Assembly (NCBI RefSeq): GCF_963678635.1
Contig: NC_087063.1
Location: 34,136,540-34,200,539 of the forward strand
DNA: 64,000 bases
From: Symsagittifera roscoffensis
Lineage: Eukaryota > Xenacoelomorpha > Acoela > Convolutidae
Reading direction: 5' to 3'
The notes under the pieces are model-generated. The model had not been told where the DNA came from. It made no database searches and saw nothing but the letters and a program-made list of their open reading frames with translations. Positions 52,929-64,000 of the stretch are shown here, piece by piece; positions within the stretch are counted from its first letter, which is position 1, and every line of letters starts with the position of its first letter. The translations under genes and the position numbers were made by a program.

Positions 52929-55900
52929 TTTCCTCAAAAAGAGGTAATTTCGCTTGCGAAGAGAAAAAGCACTCAAAAAATTCTCTCTGTCGTTTATTCG
53001 ACCTTCGGAAGAAGGAATTGAGCCAGAGGCTTAATTCATCTCAATATGAGTTGTTAACCCAGTCATGAACATCGAACGATCAATACCTTGAATAAAAACG
53101 TTTTGCTAAAAGACAAAGTTTTTGAATTCAAATTTGGATTCAGATGCAGCTGTAGCTTGAAAAACCGAACCTTTTCGAGAACTACAGTGGCGGCAGAGAT
53201 AAACAGAATCAGGAAAAACCAGTAAGAATTCACTCAATTTATCTAATACGAAACAGTTTTTCGGAATAAAATTCAAAATGTTCAAAATTGACGAGCATCC
53301 TAAAAACCCTTAAGGCTAAAATAAACCTAATTTAAATTTTGATGATTGAAGAAAGAAAGTGCTTCATTTGTTTTGAAAACTCACAAATGATCAAAGTTCT
53401 CACCCCAATTCTTGACGTCAGAGACTCTGCTGATAAGAAAGAACTCAAATCAATCAATTAAATGAGAATTTTTGGTCGTCATTGAAGATTTTTGCCTTTC
53501 TTTTGAATTTGAGGAATTTTAGTGATTGGAACAATTACAGCACAAAAACGTATTCAGGATAAAAACTGTAAGACAGTGCTGACTTAAATTATCAGGGCAA
53601 AAGGAACAAAAAGCGATTTTTCAAACACGTTTTTCTCGTATTGGGTTAGGATTAGGGGAAATGTGAATGGAACAAACTTTACTAAAATTTTTGTCAGAAT
53701 TAGTATGGTGCACTTTTTTCTCCGAAAATCTCAACCAAACTCTTACACTAACAATGATTCTATTCGGTTTTTTCTAAATAATCTGAAACTAATTCGGTAA
53801 TTGATGAGATAATTATATCACAAGAAGCATTTTACACAGTTCAACGAATTTCTTTCAAAGTTAAACTCCAAAAATTTGATTAAATTGTTTAAAATATGTT
53901 TCTAAGCAAAGTTTTTGGGTTTCCTTTAGTGAAAATCATTTTTCTTGGTTATTACATGAAAATATTTTCTCTTATACGGGTGTTTGGAGATTTAAGCCTC
54001 GTAGAAAATTGTTGGGATGTGTAATATGTTTCTTGTGATATAATTATCTCATCAATTACCAAATTAGTTTCAGCGTAAGTTTTAATTAATTAGGAAAACC
54101 CAAAATGAACCATTTTTAAGGTGATATTTTGGTTAATAAATTCGGCGAAAAGAATTTGCGCCGAACTAATTCTGATTGTTCTGTTCAGATTTTGTCTATT
54201 CTTAACCCAATTCGAGAAAAACTTGTTTGAAATTTTAAGTTTTGTTCGTTTTGTCCGGATAATTTAAAGAAGACAAATGCTTCAATTTTTGGGAAAATAC
54301 TTCAATGATACTTGTTCTCACCCCAGTTCTTAAATTCAGAGATTCTGCTGATCATTGAAAACTCAAATCGATCATTTATTTTAGATTTGTTTGACAATGA
54401 ACACCTTTGATTTTCCAATGAAATTGAAGAATTGTGATAATTGGATCCTTTACAGCGCAGCAATGTATTTAGGATCAAAGCTGTGGTACAGTGCTGATTT
54501 AAAATATCCGGAAAAAACGAACTAAACTTGAATTTTCAAACACGATTCTCTCGAATTGGGTTCAGATCAGACAAAACTTGAACAGAAAAAATTGCTTAGA
54601 ATTTCGTCAGGTATACTTCGGTGCGTTTTTTTTCCGAAACTCTCAACAAAGTTTTACCCTAGAAATGGGTCATTTTGGATTTTTCTAATTAATCAAAAAT
54701 TAGGCTGAATTTACTTTGTTAATTGATGGGATTATTATATCACAAGAAGCCTCTTACACAGCCCAACAAAGTTCTCCCAGAGTTAAACTCCAAAAATTGG
54801 ACTTAAAAGTTTAGAACATGTTTTTGGATCTCATACTGTAAAATTCAATTTTCTTGGTTATTAAATGGAAATATTTTCACTTATACGGGTTTTTGGAGCT
54901 TTATTCCTTGTAGAACTTTGTTGGGATGTGTAATAGGCTTCTTGTGCAATTATTATTTCATCAATTAACAAAATAATTTCGGCTTGAGTTTTGGTTAATT
55001 AGGAAAACCTAAAGTGACCAATTTTTAAAGTGAAATTTTGGTTGAGAATTTTGGGAAAAAATTGCACAAAACTAGTTCTGATGAAATTCCAAGCAACTTT
55101 TGTTCTCTTCAAATTTTGTCCAATTTTAATCCAATTCGAGATCAATGTGTTTGAAATTTCAAGTTTTGTTCGTTTTGCCCGGATAATATAAATCAGCACA
55201 AGGCTACAGTTTCTATCCTTAATATGTTTTTTTTTGCTGTGATTGCTCCAATTACCTTAACTCTTCAAATTCATAGGAAAATCGAAAATTTTCAAGATCA
55301 AAAAAACTTTAAATTCATTGATCGATTTGAGTTTTTTCTCTGAATATAAGAATTGGGGTGAGTACTTTGATCAATTGTGAGTATTTCATAAAATTGAAGC
55401 ATTTTCCTTCTTTAATTGTCGAAATTTGATGTTACAACTTGAATTAGGTTTTTTTAGTCTTTAGTTTTTTCTGGATTCTCGTCTTTTTTGAACATTTTGA
55501 ATTTTGTTCCAAAAACCGTTTTTTTTAGATAAATTGAGTGATTCCTAACTTGTTTTTCCTGATTCTGTTTATCTCTGCTGCCACTGCAGTTCTGGAAAAG
55601 GTTCGATTTTCCAAGCTACAGCTGCATCTGAATCCAAATTTGAATTCCAAAACTTTGTCTTTTTGCGAAAAGTTTTATTCAAGGTATTGATCGCTAGATG
55701 TTCAAGACTGGGTTAACAATTCATTTTGAGATAAATTAAACCTTTTCCTCAAAAAGAGGTAATTTCGCTTGCGAAGAGAAAAAGCACTCAAAAAATTCTC
55801 TCTGTCGTTTTTTCGACCTTCGGAAGAAGGAATTGAGCCAGAGGCTTAATTCATCTCAATATGAGTTGTTAACCCAGTCTTGAACATCGAACGATCAATA

Positions 55901-57083
55901 CCTTGAATAAAAACGTTTTGCTAAAAGACTAAGTTTTTGAATTCAAATTTGGATTCAGATGCAGCTGTAGCTTGAAAAACCGAACCTTTTCGAGAATTAC
56001 AGTGGCGGCAGAGATAAACAGAATCAGGAAAAACCAGTAAGAATTCACTCAATTTATCTAATACGAAACAGTTTTTCGGAATAAAATTCAAAATGTTCAA
56101 AATTGACGAGCATCCTAAAAACCCTTAAGGCTAAAATAAACCTAATTTAAATTTTGATGATTGAAGAAAGAAAGTGCTTCATTTGTTTTGAAAACTCACA
56201 AATGATCAAAGTTCTCACCCCAATTCTTGACGTCAGAGACTCTGCTGATAAGAAAAAACTCAAATCAATCAATTAAATGAGAATTTTTTGTCGTCATTGA
56301 AGATTTTTGACTTTCTTATGAATTTGAGGAATTTTAGTGATTGGAACAATTACAGCACAATAACGTATTCAGGATAAAAACTGTAAGACAGTGCTGACTT
56401 AAATTATCAGGGCAAAACGAACAAAAAGCGATATTTCAAACACGTTTTTCTCGTATTGGGTTAGGATTAGGGGAAATGTGAATGGAACAAACTTTACTAA
56501 AATTTTCGTCAGAATTAGTATGGTGCACTTTTTTCTCCGAAAATCTCAACCAAACTCTTACACTAACAATGATTCTATTCGGGTTTTTCTAAATAATCTG
56601 AAACTAATTCGGTAATTGATGAGATAATTATATCACAAGAAGCATTTTACACAGTTCAACGAATTTCTTTTAAAGTTAAACTCCAAAAATTTGATTAAAT
56701 TGTTTAAAATATGTTTCTAAGCAAAGTTTTTGGGTTTCCTTTAGTGAAAATCATTTTTCTTGGTTATTACATGAAAATATTTTCACTTATACGGGTGTTT
56801 GGAAATTTAAGCCTCGTAGAAAATTGTTGGGATGTGTAATATGTTTCTTGTGATATAATTATCTCATCAATTACCAAATTAGTTTCAGCGTAAGTTTTAA
56901 TTAATTAGGAAAACCCAAAATGAACCATTTTTAAGGTGATATTTTGGTTAATAGTTTCGGCGAAAAGAATTTGCGCCGAACTAATTCTGATTGTTCTGTT
57001 CAGATTTTGTCTATTCTTAACCCAATTCGAGAAAAACGTGTTTGAAATTTTAAGTTTTGTTCGTTTTGTCCGGATAATTTAAA
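51453..57083. repeat. Tandem duplication of a 2.8-kb unit of fold-back repeats
   Basis: 51,453-54,268 and 54,268-57,083 are direct copies with a period of about 2,815 bases and only scattered differences. The junction at 54,256-54,290 joins CCGGATAATTTAAA to GAAGACAAATGC. The unit contains the right half of one fold-back and the left half of the next, so the duplication arose after the fold-backs were in place. No genes. Confidence 0.88.
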
Positions 57084-57542
57084 TCAGCACTGTACTACAG
57101 TTTTGATCCTAAACACATTTCTGCACTGTTTTTGATCCAATTGCCATAATTCTTCATCGAAAATAAAAAAATTCATTGTCAAACAAATTCTAATTAAACG
57201 ATCGTTCTGTGTTTTCAATCTAGCACAGTCTCTGAATTTAAGAATTGGGGTGAGAACATTTATGATTTGTGAGTTTTCCAAAAAATTGAAGCCTTTTCTT
57301 TCTTTAATCATCAAATTTGGATGTTCCAATTTAAATTGGGTGTTTTTTAGTCCTTAGGGTTTTTGGGATTTTTGTCATTTTTGAACCTTTTTGACTTTTT
57401 TCCGAAAAACGGTTTTTCTTCTGAAAAATAAGTTGAAACATCAAATTTTGATGAATAAAGAAGGAAAATGCTTCAGTTTATTGGAATACTCACAAATGAT
57501 AATTGTTCTCACCCCAATTCTCAAATTCAAAGACTCAGCTAC
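57084..57542. repeat. Partial fold-back copies at right end of the array
   Basis: 57,084-57,420 is an inverted, more diverged relative of about 51,350-51,700, and 57,436-57,540 resembles the left-arm start again (AAATGATAATTGTTCTCACCCC). They mark the ragged edge of the repeat block. Confidence 0.7.
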
Positions 57543-57801
57543 CTGACCACGCAATATAAAAAAAAAAGTAACACTGAACCAGTGTTTGTTAAAAATGAGC
57601 CTGTAAACCGATTCAACATCCTATCGTAAACTGTTAAACTGACAATTAAAACATTCCCAAAAAATTTTCGAAAATGTTTTCATTTTTTGTTTTAGTTGTC
57701 AATTTAACAGTTAACGATAGGATGTTGAATCGGTTTACAGGCTCATTTTAAACAAAAGCTGGTCCAGTGTTACTTTTTGTTTTAAAATATTGTGTGGTCG
57801 G
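57543..57801. repeat. Palindromic MITE-like element, 259 bp
   Basis: Ends CTGACCACGCAATAT and ATATTGTGTGGTCGG; arms of about 125 bp carry AGTAACACTG.ACCAG and TAAACCGATTCAACATCCTATCG mirrored around TTTTCGAAAA at 57,665-57,674. No coding capacity. Confidence 0.8.
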
Positions 57802-57903
57802 AATTTATTGTGCTACACTTTAACAGCAAATTGCGATTCTTGTTTTGATTCGTTTTTGTAGTTTGATGGTCATTGATTGTGAATCTCAACCCCTCAGTTG
57901 ATC

Positions 57904-57911
57904 ACTTTGGG
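57904..57911. repeat. hAT target-site duplication (left)
   Basis: ACTTTGGG, repeated exactly at 60243-60250. Eight bases is the hallmark of hAT insertions. Confidence 0.95.
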
Positions 57912-58065
57912 CAGGGTGACCGCTTGGTCTGTAATTACAGACCGGTCTGTAAAGTCTGTAAAAAGTCTGTTTTTTTACATTGGTCTGTATTTTATTGCTG
58001 GGCAAAGTTTTCATTGACATTCTGCTTTAATCAGGGTTCCTACCAATGTTAAATATGTTTCAGAT

Positions 58066-58650
58066 ATGCCATGTGTCTTCTCTCAGCAGATGCGAGAAAA
58101 ATACCGATGGGCTGCGGCTGTGCCCGGTCGGCCGGAACAGGCAAAGTGCTCGTTAGACGGGAAGTTGATCAGTGTGCGCAATGGTGAGATTCAGTTGGGG
58201 CAACATGAGAAGCAGAAAATCCATATCGATGCTGCAGCGGCGCTTCCTAGACAGCCTTCTATTCGAAACTCGCTGGTCTCCATTGTTGACGACGACTCAG
58301 GGCGGTTGAGAGTCACATTTTACCACGTTCTTCGAATTGCTTTGGATGGTGGCTCGTTTCGAAGCAGTGACTGTGTGTCCCGAAAGCGTTATTTGTATTC
58401 GGTGATGTTTCCAGATTCCCGTTTTGCCAGAATTTGTTGTGGGCGAACCAAGGCGCGATATTTGCTTGTTCACGCACTGGCACCATTCGCCCGTTCCGAG
58501 GTCATTGATAGGTTGAAAGGGAAATTATACGGAATACACGTGGATGAAAGCAGTTATCACAACAAAGTGAGATTGGAATTTTGGGTCGTTCATTTCGACC
58601 ACTCAAACGAACGTAGACCGCGGTACTTGTCAACCATTGAGTTAAATTAA
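58066..58650 (+). pseudogene. hAT transposase, N-terminal part
   Basis: The 194-residue frame starts at the first ATG and carries a degenerate zinc finger: W15, C28, then D31 where the second zinc-binding Cys is expected, H47 and H53. It then has the DDE-domain start with YGIHVDESS. hAT transposases use the zinc finger to bind the terminal repeats and a DDE site to cut. The second Cys is lost and the frame ends at 58,650, after which the same protein continues in another frame open from 58,641. The ATG lies just after ATGTTTCAG, which could be an acceptor for an upstream exon. Confidence 0.8.
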
Positions 58651-60104
58651 ATGTTCAGTTTGATATTGACGAGTTTTTATCTTCGCCATCGAACACCCAG
58701 TCATTGCAGTCGCTGAGGATGGTAGACTCGAATTCCCTCTACGAAGCAACTATCTCTGTACTGGACAAATTTAAACTGGAACTTGTCAATTTGGCGTACA
58801 TTATGACAGATAACTGCGCTAATAACTGCGCTAAACATTATGAGTCGCTAATTCAACAATCGGAGAGCCTGCTAGGGCTGAATCGCATCAGTGACTACTG
58901 TCCCACTAGATTTCTTTCTTTGTTTACCGTTTTGGACAGCGTATGCCATCAGTTTCCATTGCTCAGAAAAATTATTAATTCTTCAAACGACCGAGAGTTA
59001 CTGTCATATTTCAGAGACAAGACATTTGTTGTCCACCTTGACCAATTTATTGTGCACACAACCCCCATTTATTCGTTCACCAAAGAGGTTCAAACTCCTT
59101 CATTGAGTTTATACGGTTGCCTTGGGAAAATGTTGGAACTAATCAAGAAACTACTCAACAGACTTGGCCATTCTCTCATTCTTTCTCCAGCAGGTTATGT
59201 TTCAAATTTGTATGACACTAAAACCGGAAAGCCCCTAAGATTTCCTAACAAATCATCCGCGCTCCATGTCACGGAATACGAACATATACAAGTTGCTCTG
59301 GATCAACTATCCGAATATGATGTTAAAGCCATACAACTGCTCTGGTCACAGTACAATGAGCAAAAGCTCCATCGACTTCTTGACCAATTTTCGCCGTTTC
59401 TTCTTTCTCCGATCGTTCGCAGATGCTATATTATATATGAAACGCAGAGTTCCGACAAGTATATCAGAGTTTTGGGTAACCTATGCAAGTACGTGCATTG
59501 CAACGGAGTCAAAGCATTAGATGAGCTTGCTAGTGTTCGTCTGGAACACACCACTGAAGCTTCCCTTGACGCCATGTTTACTCAGTCTCTCCTTTCAACC
59601 TCTCCCACTCTTCGCCGTCTCGTGCAATATATAAAAATAGTTATTCCTCATAACATGATTGTCGAAGCCGGATTTTCGAAAATGAAATTTAGCGAGGGCG
59701 TTTTTCAACCAGAAACTGGCGCTGATCTTTACGACAGTCTAAGATTTGTTTCTGATTTCTTCGACAGAGAGTCCTTTGAGAAATACATTCCGCCCCAAAT
59801 TCTTCTGAATCAGATGTCTGCAGCAAGCCATCTTTATAAGGAATCTGAGAAGCAGCGCATGAAAGAGAAAGACAAATTGAAAGTGAAAAGCAACGAGTTG
59901 CGTCGGCAAATTGGTATTTACCAACGGAGATCGTCAAAAGTCCTCAAGCGTGAACTGTCAGAAACAGAAAAAGAATTGGCAGAAGCCGAAAAAGTCCTTC
60001 AAAATATCAAGGAGAAGAAAGAGCGACTCCAAAACGAACAAAGGGGAATTAATTCCCGATCAGATGACATTTCAGCGAAGATTGTGAACGTGATCTTGAA
60101 ATAA
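58641..60104 (+). pseudogene. hAT transposase, catalytic and C-terminal part
   Basis: Open from 58,641 to the TAA ending at 60,104; nominal starts inside are not ATG at the beginning. TDNCANNCAKH matches the hAT second catalytic Asp region (TDxAAN), and DYCPTRFLSLFTVLDSVCHQFP resembles the CxxTRW block. Downstream HTTEASLDAMFTQSLLSTSPT and IVEAGFSKMKFSEG lie in the hAT dimerisation region. The last 90 residues form a coiled coil (KELAEAEKVLQNIKEKKERLQ). One frameshift relative to 58066-58650 separates it from the DNA-binding part. Confidence 0.82.
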
Positions 60105-60242
60105 TCATTTTGTTCTTTTTTGTTGTAATTTAAACTATCATTCGAAATAAATTTTTTGTGGAATACTAGTTTTCGCTGCGTATTCAGGATAGTTGTCACA
60201 TTTCAGAGTCTGTATTTTTTCACGCCCGAAGTGGTCACCCTG

Positions 60243-60250
60243 ACTTTGGG
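60243..60250. repeat. hAT target-site duplication (right)
   Basis: ACTTTGGG, identical to 57904-57911. Confidence 0.95.
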
Positions 60251-61756
60251 TTGTCAGGTGTAGTCCAAGGACCAGTACCGTTTGTCATTCGATTCATTTA
60301 TGTTGATATGATTTTTTCATCATTGCAAAGATCTAATCGGATGCAAGTTACTGTTAGCCGGACTTTTGACAACATAAAATCGTTTTCATAATATAAAATC
60401 GTTCAATTTGATACTTCGCTCATTTTACTCACAATGTTTACTCATCAAACTCAAGTTAATATTTCTGCAACCTTTTAGCTCTAGAATTTCAATTTAGCAC
60501 AAAAAACAACGTCAGAAAATTTTATTTGCAAATAACCGATAACAAACCAGGGCTGAAATGCTCGACTCAGAATTTAACCAAAACAGTTGAACAATTGTCA
60601 GAGTTTCATCGCAAAGTAAGACGGTTCAAGCGAAGTCTATAGTCAAACAAAGGCAAATCATGATTGGAACAGGGTCGAATTATTTTGAAAGCCGGCTCGA
60701 TTTTTCTAAGCATAGCACTTTTTCCGCACTCAAGGTCATTACCAATTGATTTAAGGCTTGCTAATTAAAATTAATAATTCCCTATATGAATCTACAAACT
60801 AAAAATTGTGATTTTGGCTGCTTGTGAAAACAATTCTTTTCTTATTAAGTATACTTATTTTGTAGGCAAAATCTATTCGAATTTAGTGAAAAAAACAGTC
60901 GAATTGTCGACAAAGAGCAGTTTATCCTGATGAAAGCGTGGCAATTTATCTTCGAAGATATCAAGATTCGACGCTTTCCAACAAAATCGATCATTTTGCC
61001 GAACAAAGTCAGGTATTTTGAACGAATTCGAACAAATTCGACTAATTTCCGTTAAAGTCGAACAAACTCGAACGAAGACTAACAATGCCCATTATATTTG
61101 AACAAACTTGAACAAAGTCGTTCATTGTGCGGTAAAGTCGAACCCATTCTTTCAAAGTCGAACAACGTCCGTTAAAGTTGAACAAAGTCGATCAAAGTCG
61201 AACATTGTCCGGTATAGTCGAGCAAATTCAAAAACGGCCATCGTTCGACTCAAAAAGTTGAAAACGGCCATCGTTTGAATCAAAAAGTTGAAAACGGACC
61301 TTGTTTGACCTTTTCAGTCGAATCATGAGTCCAGCACTTCTTGAATTTTCGAAAATTGTGGACTTACGACAAAAATACGAAAGGCTTGTTGCGTTTGAAG
61401 CAACCACGTGAACCTTGTTCAGTGTAAGTTTGACCTCATGGAATTTATTTTGATGCTCACAGTAACTAAAATCAAAACTAAGTTTTCATTGCAGTTTTCC
61501 CTCCCGAATTGCACTTAATTTACCGCAATTTCTAAAAACACAGTTTGTTGCAATGCATAATGAAATGGTTCTTGATCTGCTTCTTTCAAAAACACGCTAG
61601 CTATTGTGCTTAATGCCCATAAGATTCCCTTGTTTGTTAAAATGCTTTCTACTTCGGTGCCCAAATTGGAATGCGTATTATTCAGATGACTTCGCAGATT
61701 TAATCGTGGGTGGTATTCTGACTTTATAGAAGAGAAACCGGACCGTATCCGCCAAC
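60251..61756. other. Upstream region of the galactosyltransferase gene
   Basis: No gene seen. Between about 61,015 and 61,220 the motif AAAGTCGAACAAA recurs roughly ten times in degenerate form. Just after it GTTGAAAACGGCCATCGTTTGA-type units of about 31 bp occur three times (61,230-61,315). The promoter of the downstream gene should lie here; I see no distinct TATA box. Confidence 0.5.
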
Positions 61757-63877
61757 ATGCAGACAAAGTTTTTGGAAAAGATAAACTGGATCACTCGGAA
61801 GCTTACACCTGCTCGCATTTTTACGTTATGTGTGCTCATTGCATCAACAATTTGTCTATATATTTTCTTGGAAAGTGGTAGGTGAACATTTTATATAATT
61901 TCCAAAGATGGTAAGTTATACGAAAATAAATGAAATGGATTTGAAAGTTGCGCCAGTTGACTACGGCAGTAATATTACAATAATGAACAAAATTAAACGA
62001 AAATTCAGATATTTACTCTCAAAAATGCCCAACTTTGGGGAGCATTTTTGACAATATTTACTTGGAACTTACACAAATTTTTTCATATCGACAGACAGCA
62101 AATGACTTAAACTAACCTCTCTGAAAGCCTCAATTTTGAATTTGAAGCACTTGCTAGTTTTTTCCGGGTTATCACCAGTTTCATAAGATGAGACATTATA
62201 AGAAACAATAGAGTTGAGTAAAGTTGTCACGCTGAACAACGCAAGCTTCTCGGCTAAAAAGTATCACATAAGATGATCATATTTGTCTCTTCTTTTTGTT
62301 CGAAAAAAAATTCACTCCCATAGAAAAATTATTACCATTGGTGAAAACTGGCATTTTGAGACCCGGAAAAAACTAGTAAGTGCTTCAAATCAAAATTTGA
62401 GTCTTCCAGAGAGGGTACCTTAGATCATTTGCAATTGGTCGATGTAAAAAAATTGGTAAAATTCTTTGTAAAGGGTGTCCAAAATGGTCTTTAAAATTTA
62501 AAGCTTTAGAGAGAAAAAAACCTGAATTTGCGTTTAGCTTTGTCAACTAGTGTAGTGAGTGCTTCACATTAAATATTCAGACACATTCAAATTGAAAATT
62601 CTGAGAACATTTGCTGTCGGTTGATGTAAAAACTTTGTCAAAATTCTAAATAAAAAATGTCCAAAATGGTCATTAAACCTAAATTTGCTCTTAATTTTGT
62701 TCACAGTGTAATCAAAATTTTTCAAGCTTCAGTTTTTAATCCTTTGATCTGACAAAAAGTTTCAAGGTTTCAAGGAGCGAAATAGTCGTCGAAAAAAAAT
62801 TGACCGGAATAATCCATTTTTGAAGTTGATCAGTAGAATCACATCCAATCTAATTTTGCGGTTTCTTCAGAATATTTAGACTAAAACTAGCTAACTATAC
62901 CGAAGCTCAATGTCAGCTGTTGCTAAAAAAAGTAGAAAAAAATAGGAAAGTTCTTGTGCAAATTTGAGCAATGGACAATGTGATTACTGTGATCGGACAC
63001 TCTCTGCTGTGATCGGACATTCTTGTTCAATGTTGTACCTACATTTTAAGATCCATTTATATTTTAAGATTTATTTTGCTGAATGATACGAAAAAACTTT
63101 TTGGTGCTGTTTTTAAACACACAAAAACTTGCAGTGTATGGATTTCTCAAGATTTTTTGACCGTTACGCTGAGCAGTTTGCTGAAAAGTTTGCACGGTTG
63201 CCAAGTGCATGTCCTGAACAACTTTCTTTAATCCGATCAGATGACTGTTCAGAAAAATTAAAATTCTGCCCTATCCCATCAAAGTGTCTCTGGTAGTCAA
63301 AAGCGTCTTCAAAAAAACATGAAAGTCCGTGTCAGTTAAGCATCGGAATATCAAATTTTAGCTTTTTTGCATAAAATTGAATCTAAAATTGGATCTATTT
63401 TGACTTTTTTGCATAAAATTGAATCTAAGTGATTGTTTTCCAACAATAACAACAGAGCAATTTGCCGTTTCAGATGCACGTTTAGGCTCAACTCGCAGTT
63501 CCAACCTTGGAAGGTACCCCTCGCGGGTTTTCTGTGCTCTGATCACATACGAGAAGCGATTTAAAGAGCGAGCCGACGCTATTATGAGCACGTGGGGGAA
63601 ACGCTGTGACAAACTGGTTTTCTTTTGCGACACCGAAGTCAAGGGCAAAGATTGGTACTCGGTAATTGTCTGTGGTAGACCTGGTCGACGTGGATTATGG
63701 TCGAAAACAAGAGAGTCAATTTTGTACTTTAGAGAAAACTTTCTGGAGGATTTTGATTGGTTCATCAAAGTAGACGATGATTCTTACATTGTGATGGAGA
63801 ATCTCAAAGAATTCGTGTCTCAACATAACCCAGATGAGCCTTTTTATTTTGGGAAAAGGTTCCGAACTTTTCTTCCG
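61757..63877 (+). CDS. C1GALT1-like beta-1,3-galactosyltransferase, exons 1-2 (partial)
   Basis: Exon 1 (61,757-61,877) encodes a short cytosolic tail and a membrane anchor at residues 21-38 (IFTLCVLIASTICLYIF), a type II Golgi layout. Donor G|GTAGGT; the intron runs 61,878-63,473; acceptor CCGTTTCAG. Both sides are phase 1. Exon 2 (63,474-63,877) reads VFCALITYEKRFKERADAIMSTWGKRCDKLVFFCD, then LEDFDWFIKVDDDSYIVMENLKEF and EPFYFGKRF. The DDD at residues 141-143 is the metal-binding motif of the family. These match glycoprotein-N-acetylgalactosamine 3-beta-galactosyltransferases, which add galactose to O-linked GalNAc (core 1). Exon 2 ends at CCG|GTAAAC. The remaining exons, including the GYMSGGAGY-type region, lie beyond the window. 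It is the only clear host gene here. Confidence 0.88.
62040..62480. repeat. Fold-back repeat inside the galactosyltransferase intron
   Basis: The stretch CTCTCTGAAAGCCTCAATTTTG to TTTTTTCCGGGTT on the left is mirrored by GACCCGGAAAAAACTAG to CTTCCAGAGAGGG on the right. Outward, TATCGACAGACAGCAAATGA mirrors TCATTTGCAATTGGTCGATG. A further direct relative of the right arm lies at 62,555-62,680. It is a non-coding fold-back in intron 1. Confidence 0.7.
63360..63430. repeat. Short direct repeat near intron end
   Basis: TTTTTTGCATAAAATTGAATCTAA occurs twice about 43 bases apart, shortly before the exon-2 acceptor. Confidence 0.8.
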
Positions 63878-64000
63878 GTAAACATTGAAGTATTGATTAT
63901 GATAAGAGTAAATTTTTGCATACTTTCAATTTTCTGGTACTTTTCGCCAATTAGCTTTTACACCAAGAGTCTCGTACACCAAGAGTCGGTAAGATGGATT

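Larger units (their letters stand above)
57912..60242 (+). mobile_element. hAT DNA transposon, 2,331 bp
   Basis: The ends are CAGGGTGACCGCTT and, inverted, AGTGGTCACCCTG, giving short terminal inverted repeats that begin CAGGGTGACC, flanked by perfect 8-bp duplications. GTCTGTA motifs near the left end (57,928-57,985) and AGAGTCTGTA near the right end are subterminal repeats. It encodes a transposase of about 680 codons split by a frameshift. Terminal repeats, target duplication and transposase type agree on the hAT superfamily. The element is close to full length but damaged. Confidence 0.92.

Noticed and set aside
52184-55199. Two near-identical minus-strand frames (83 and 66 codons) in the fold-back array
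   Set aside because: They lie at the same place in both copies of the 2.8-kb duplication; their similarity comes from the duplication. No domain and no start context.
61515-61766. 83-codon minus-strand frame over the galactosyltransferase start
   Set aside because: The plus strand there encodes a membrane anchor with phase-matched splicing to the catalytic exon; the minus frame has no recognisable content.
63955-64000. Third exon of the galactosyltransferase gene at the window edge
   Set aside because: CAATTAG followed by a short stretch ending at CG|GTAAG looks like a mini-exon, but its translation does not resemble the expected next part of the family.

Overview
The window is eukaryotic. 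It has no bacterial-style operons. It carries short introns with GT..AG borders, several classes of eukaryotic transposable element, long AT-rich non-coding stretches, and the first two exons of a Golgi glycosyltransferase gene at the right edge. The mix (core-1 beta3-galactosyltransferase-like gene, LINEs, Ty3/Gypsy elements, a hAT DNA transposon, an envelope-bearing LTR element) fits an AT-rich invertebrate animal. I cannot name the phylum from this sequence alone.

Left part (1-28 kb): a graveyard of broken elements. On the minus strand, about 2.0-4.7 kb is a decayed LINE with a PHD-like zinc-finger ORF1, an endonuclease and the start of its reverse transcriptase; a copy of its RT-proximal part lies at 370-990. 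About 5.6-17.25 kb is a decayed minus-strand Ty3/Gypsy-like element with gag, protease, RT, RNase H and integrase in canonical order. It has about 5 kb of extra coding-like sequence after integrase and a minisatellite in its presumed leader. On the plus strand are a LINE RT scrap (19.1-19.5 kb) and a Gypsy scrap (20.4-22.1 kb). A diverged 1.5-1.6 kb repeat occurs two to three times at 24.8-28.0 kb.

Centre (28,076-46,915): the highlight, an 18,840-bp retrovirus-like LTR element. Its 410-bp LTRs differ at one base and are flanked by a 4-bp target duplication (CTTG), so it inserted recently. It carries a primer-binding site, a long structured leader, a basic 155-residue ORF, a single 2,721-residue Gag-Pol ORF, two tiny overlapping membrane-protein ORFs, a 378-codon open frame with no in-frame ATG, an envelope-like glycoprotein split over two frames at an A-run, a further accessory reading region of about 1.8 kb, and a short intron-like segment just after the last stop codon. 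The overlapping frames, ATG-less ORF and splice-site-like sequences suggest a complex, spliced expression programme resembling that of complex retroviruses more than that of simple Ty3/Gypsy elements.

Right part (47-64 kb): a cryptic GAGCGGTTTT repeat (47.86-48.37 kb), several large palindromes, and a 51.0-57.5 kb block of fold-back repeats that includes a recent 2.8-kb tandem duplication. A hAT element (57,912-60,242) has perfect 8-bp target duplications but a broken transposase. At the edge are exons 1 and 2 of the C1GALT1-like gene (61,757-63,877), whose intron carries its own fold-back repeat. The galactosyltransferase is the only host gene I can support.
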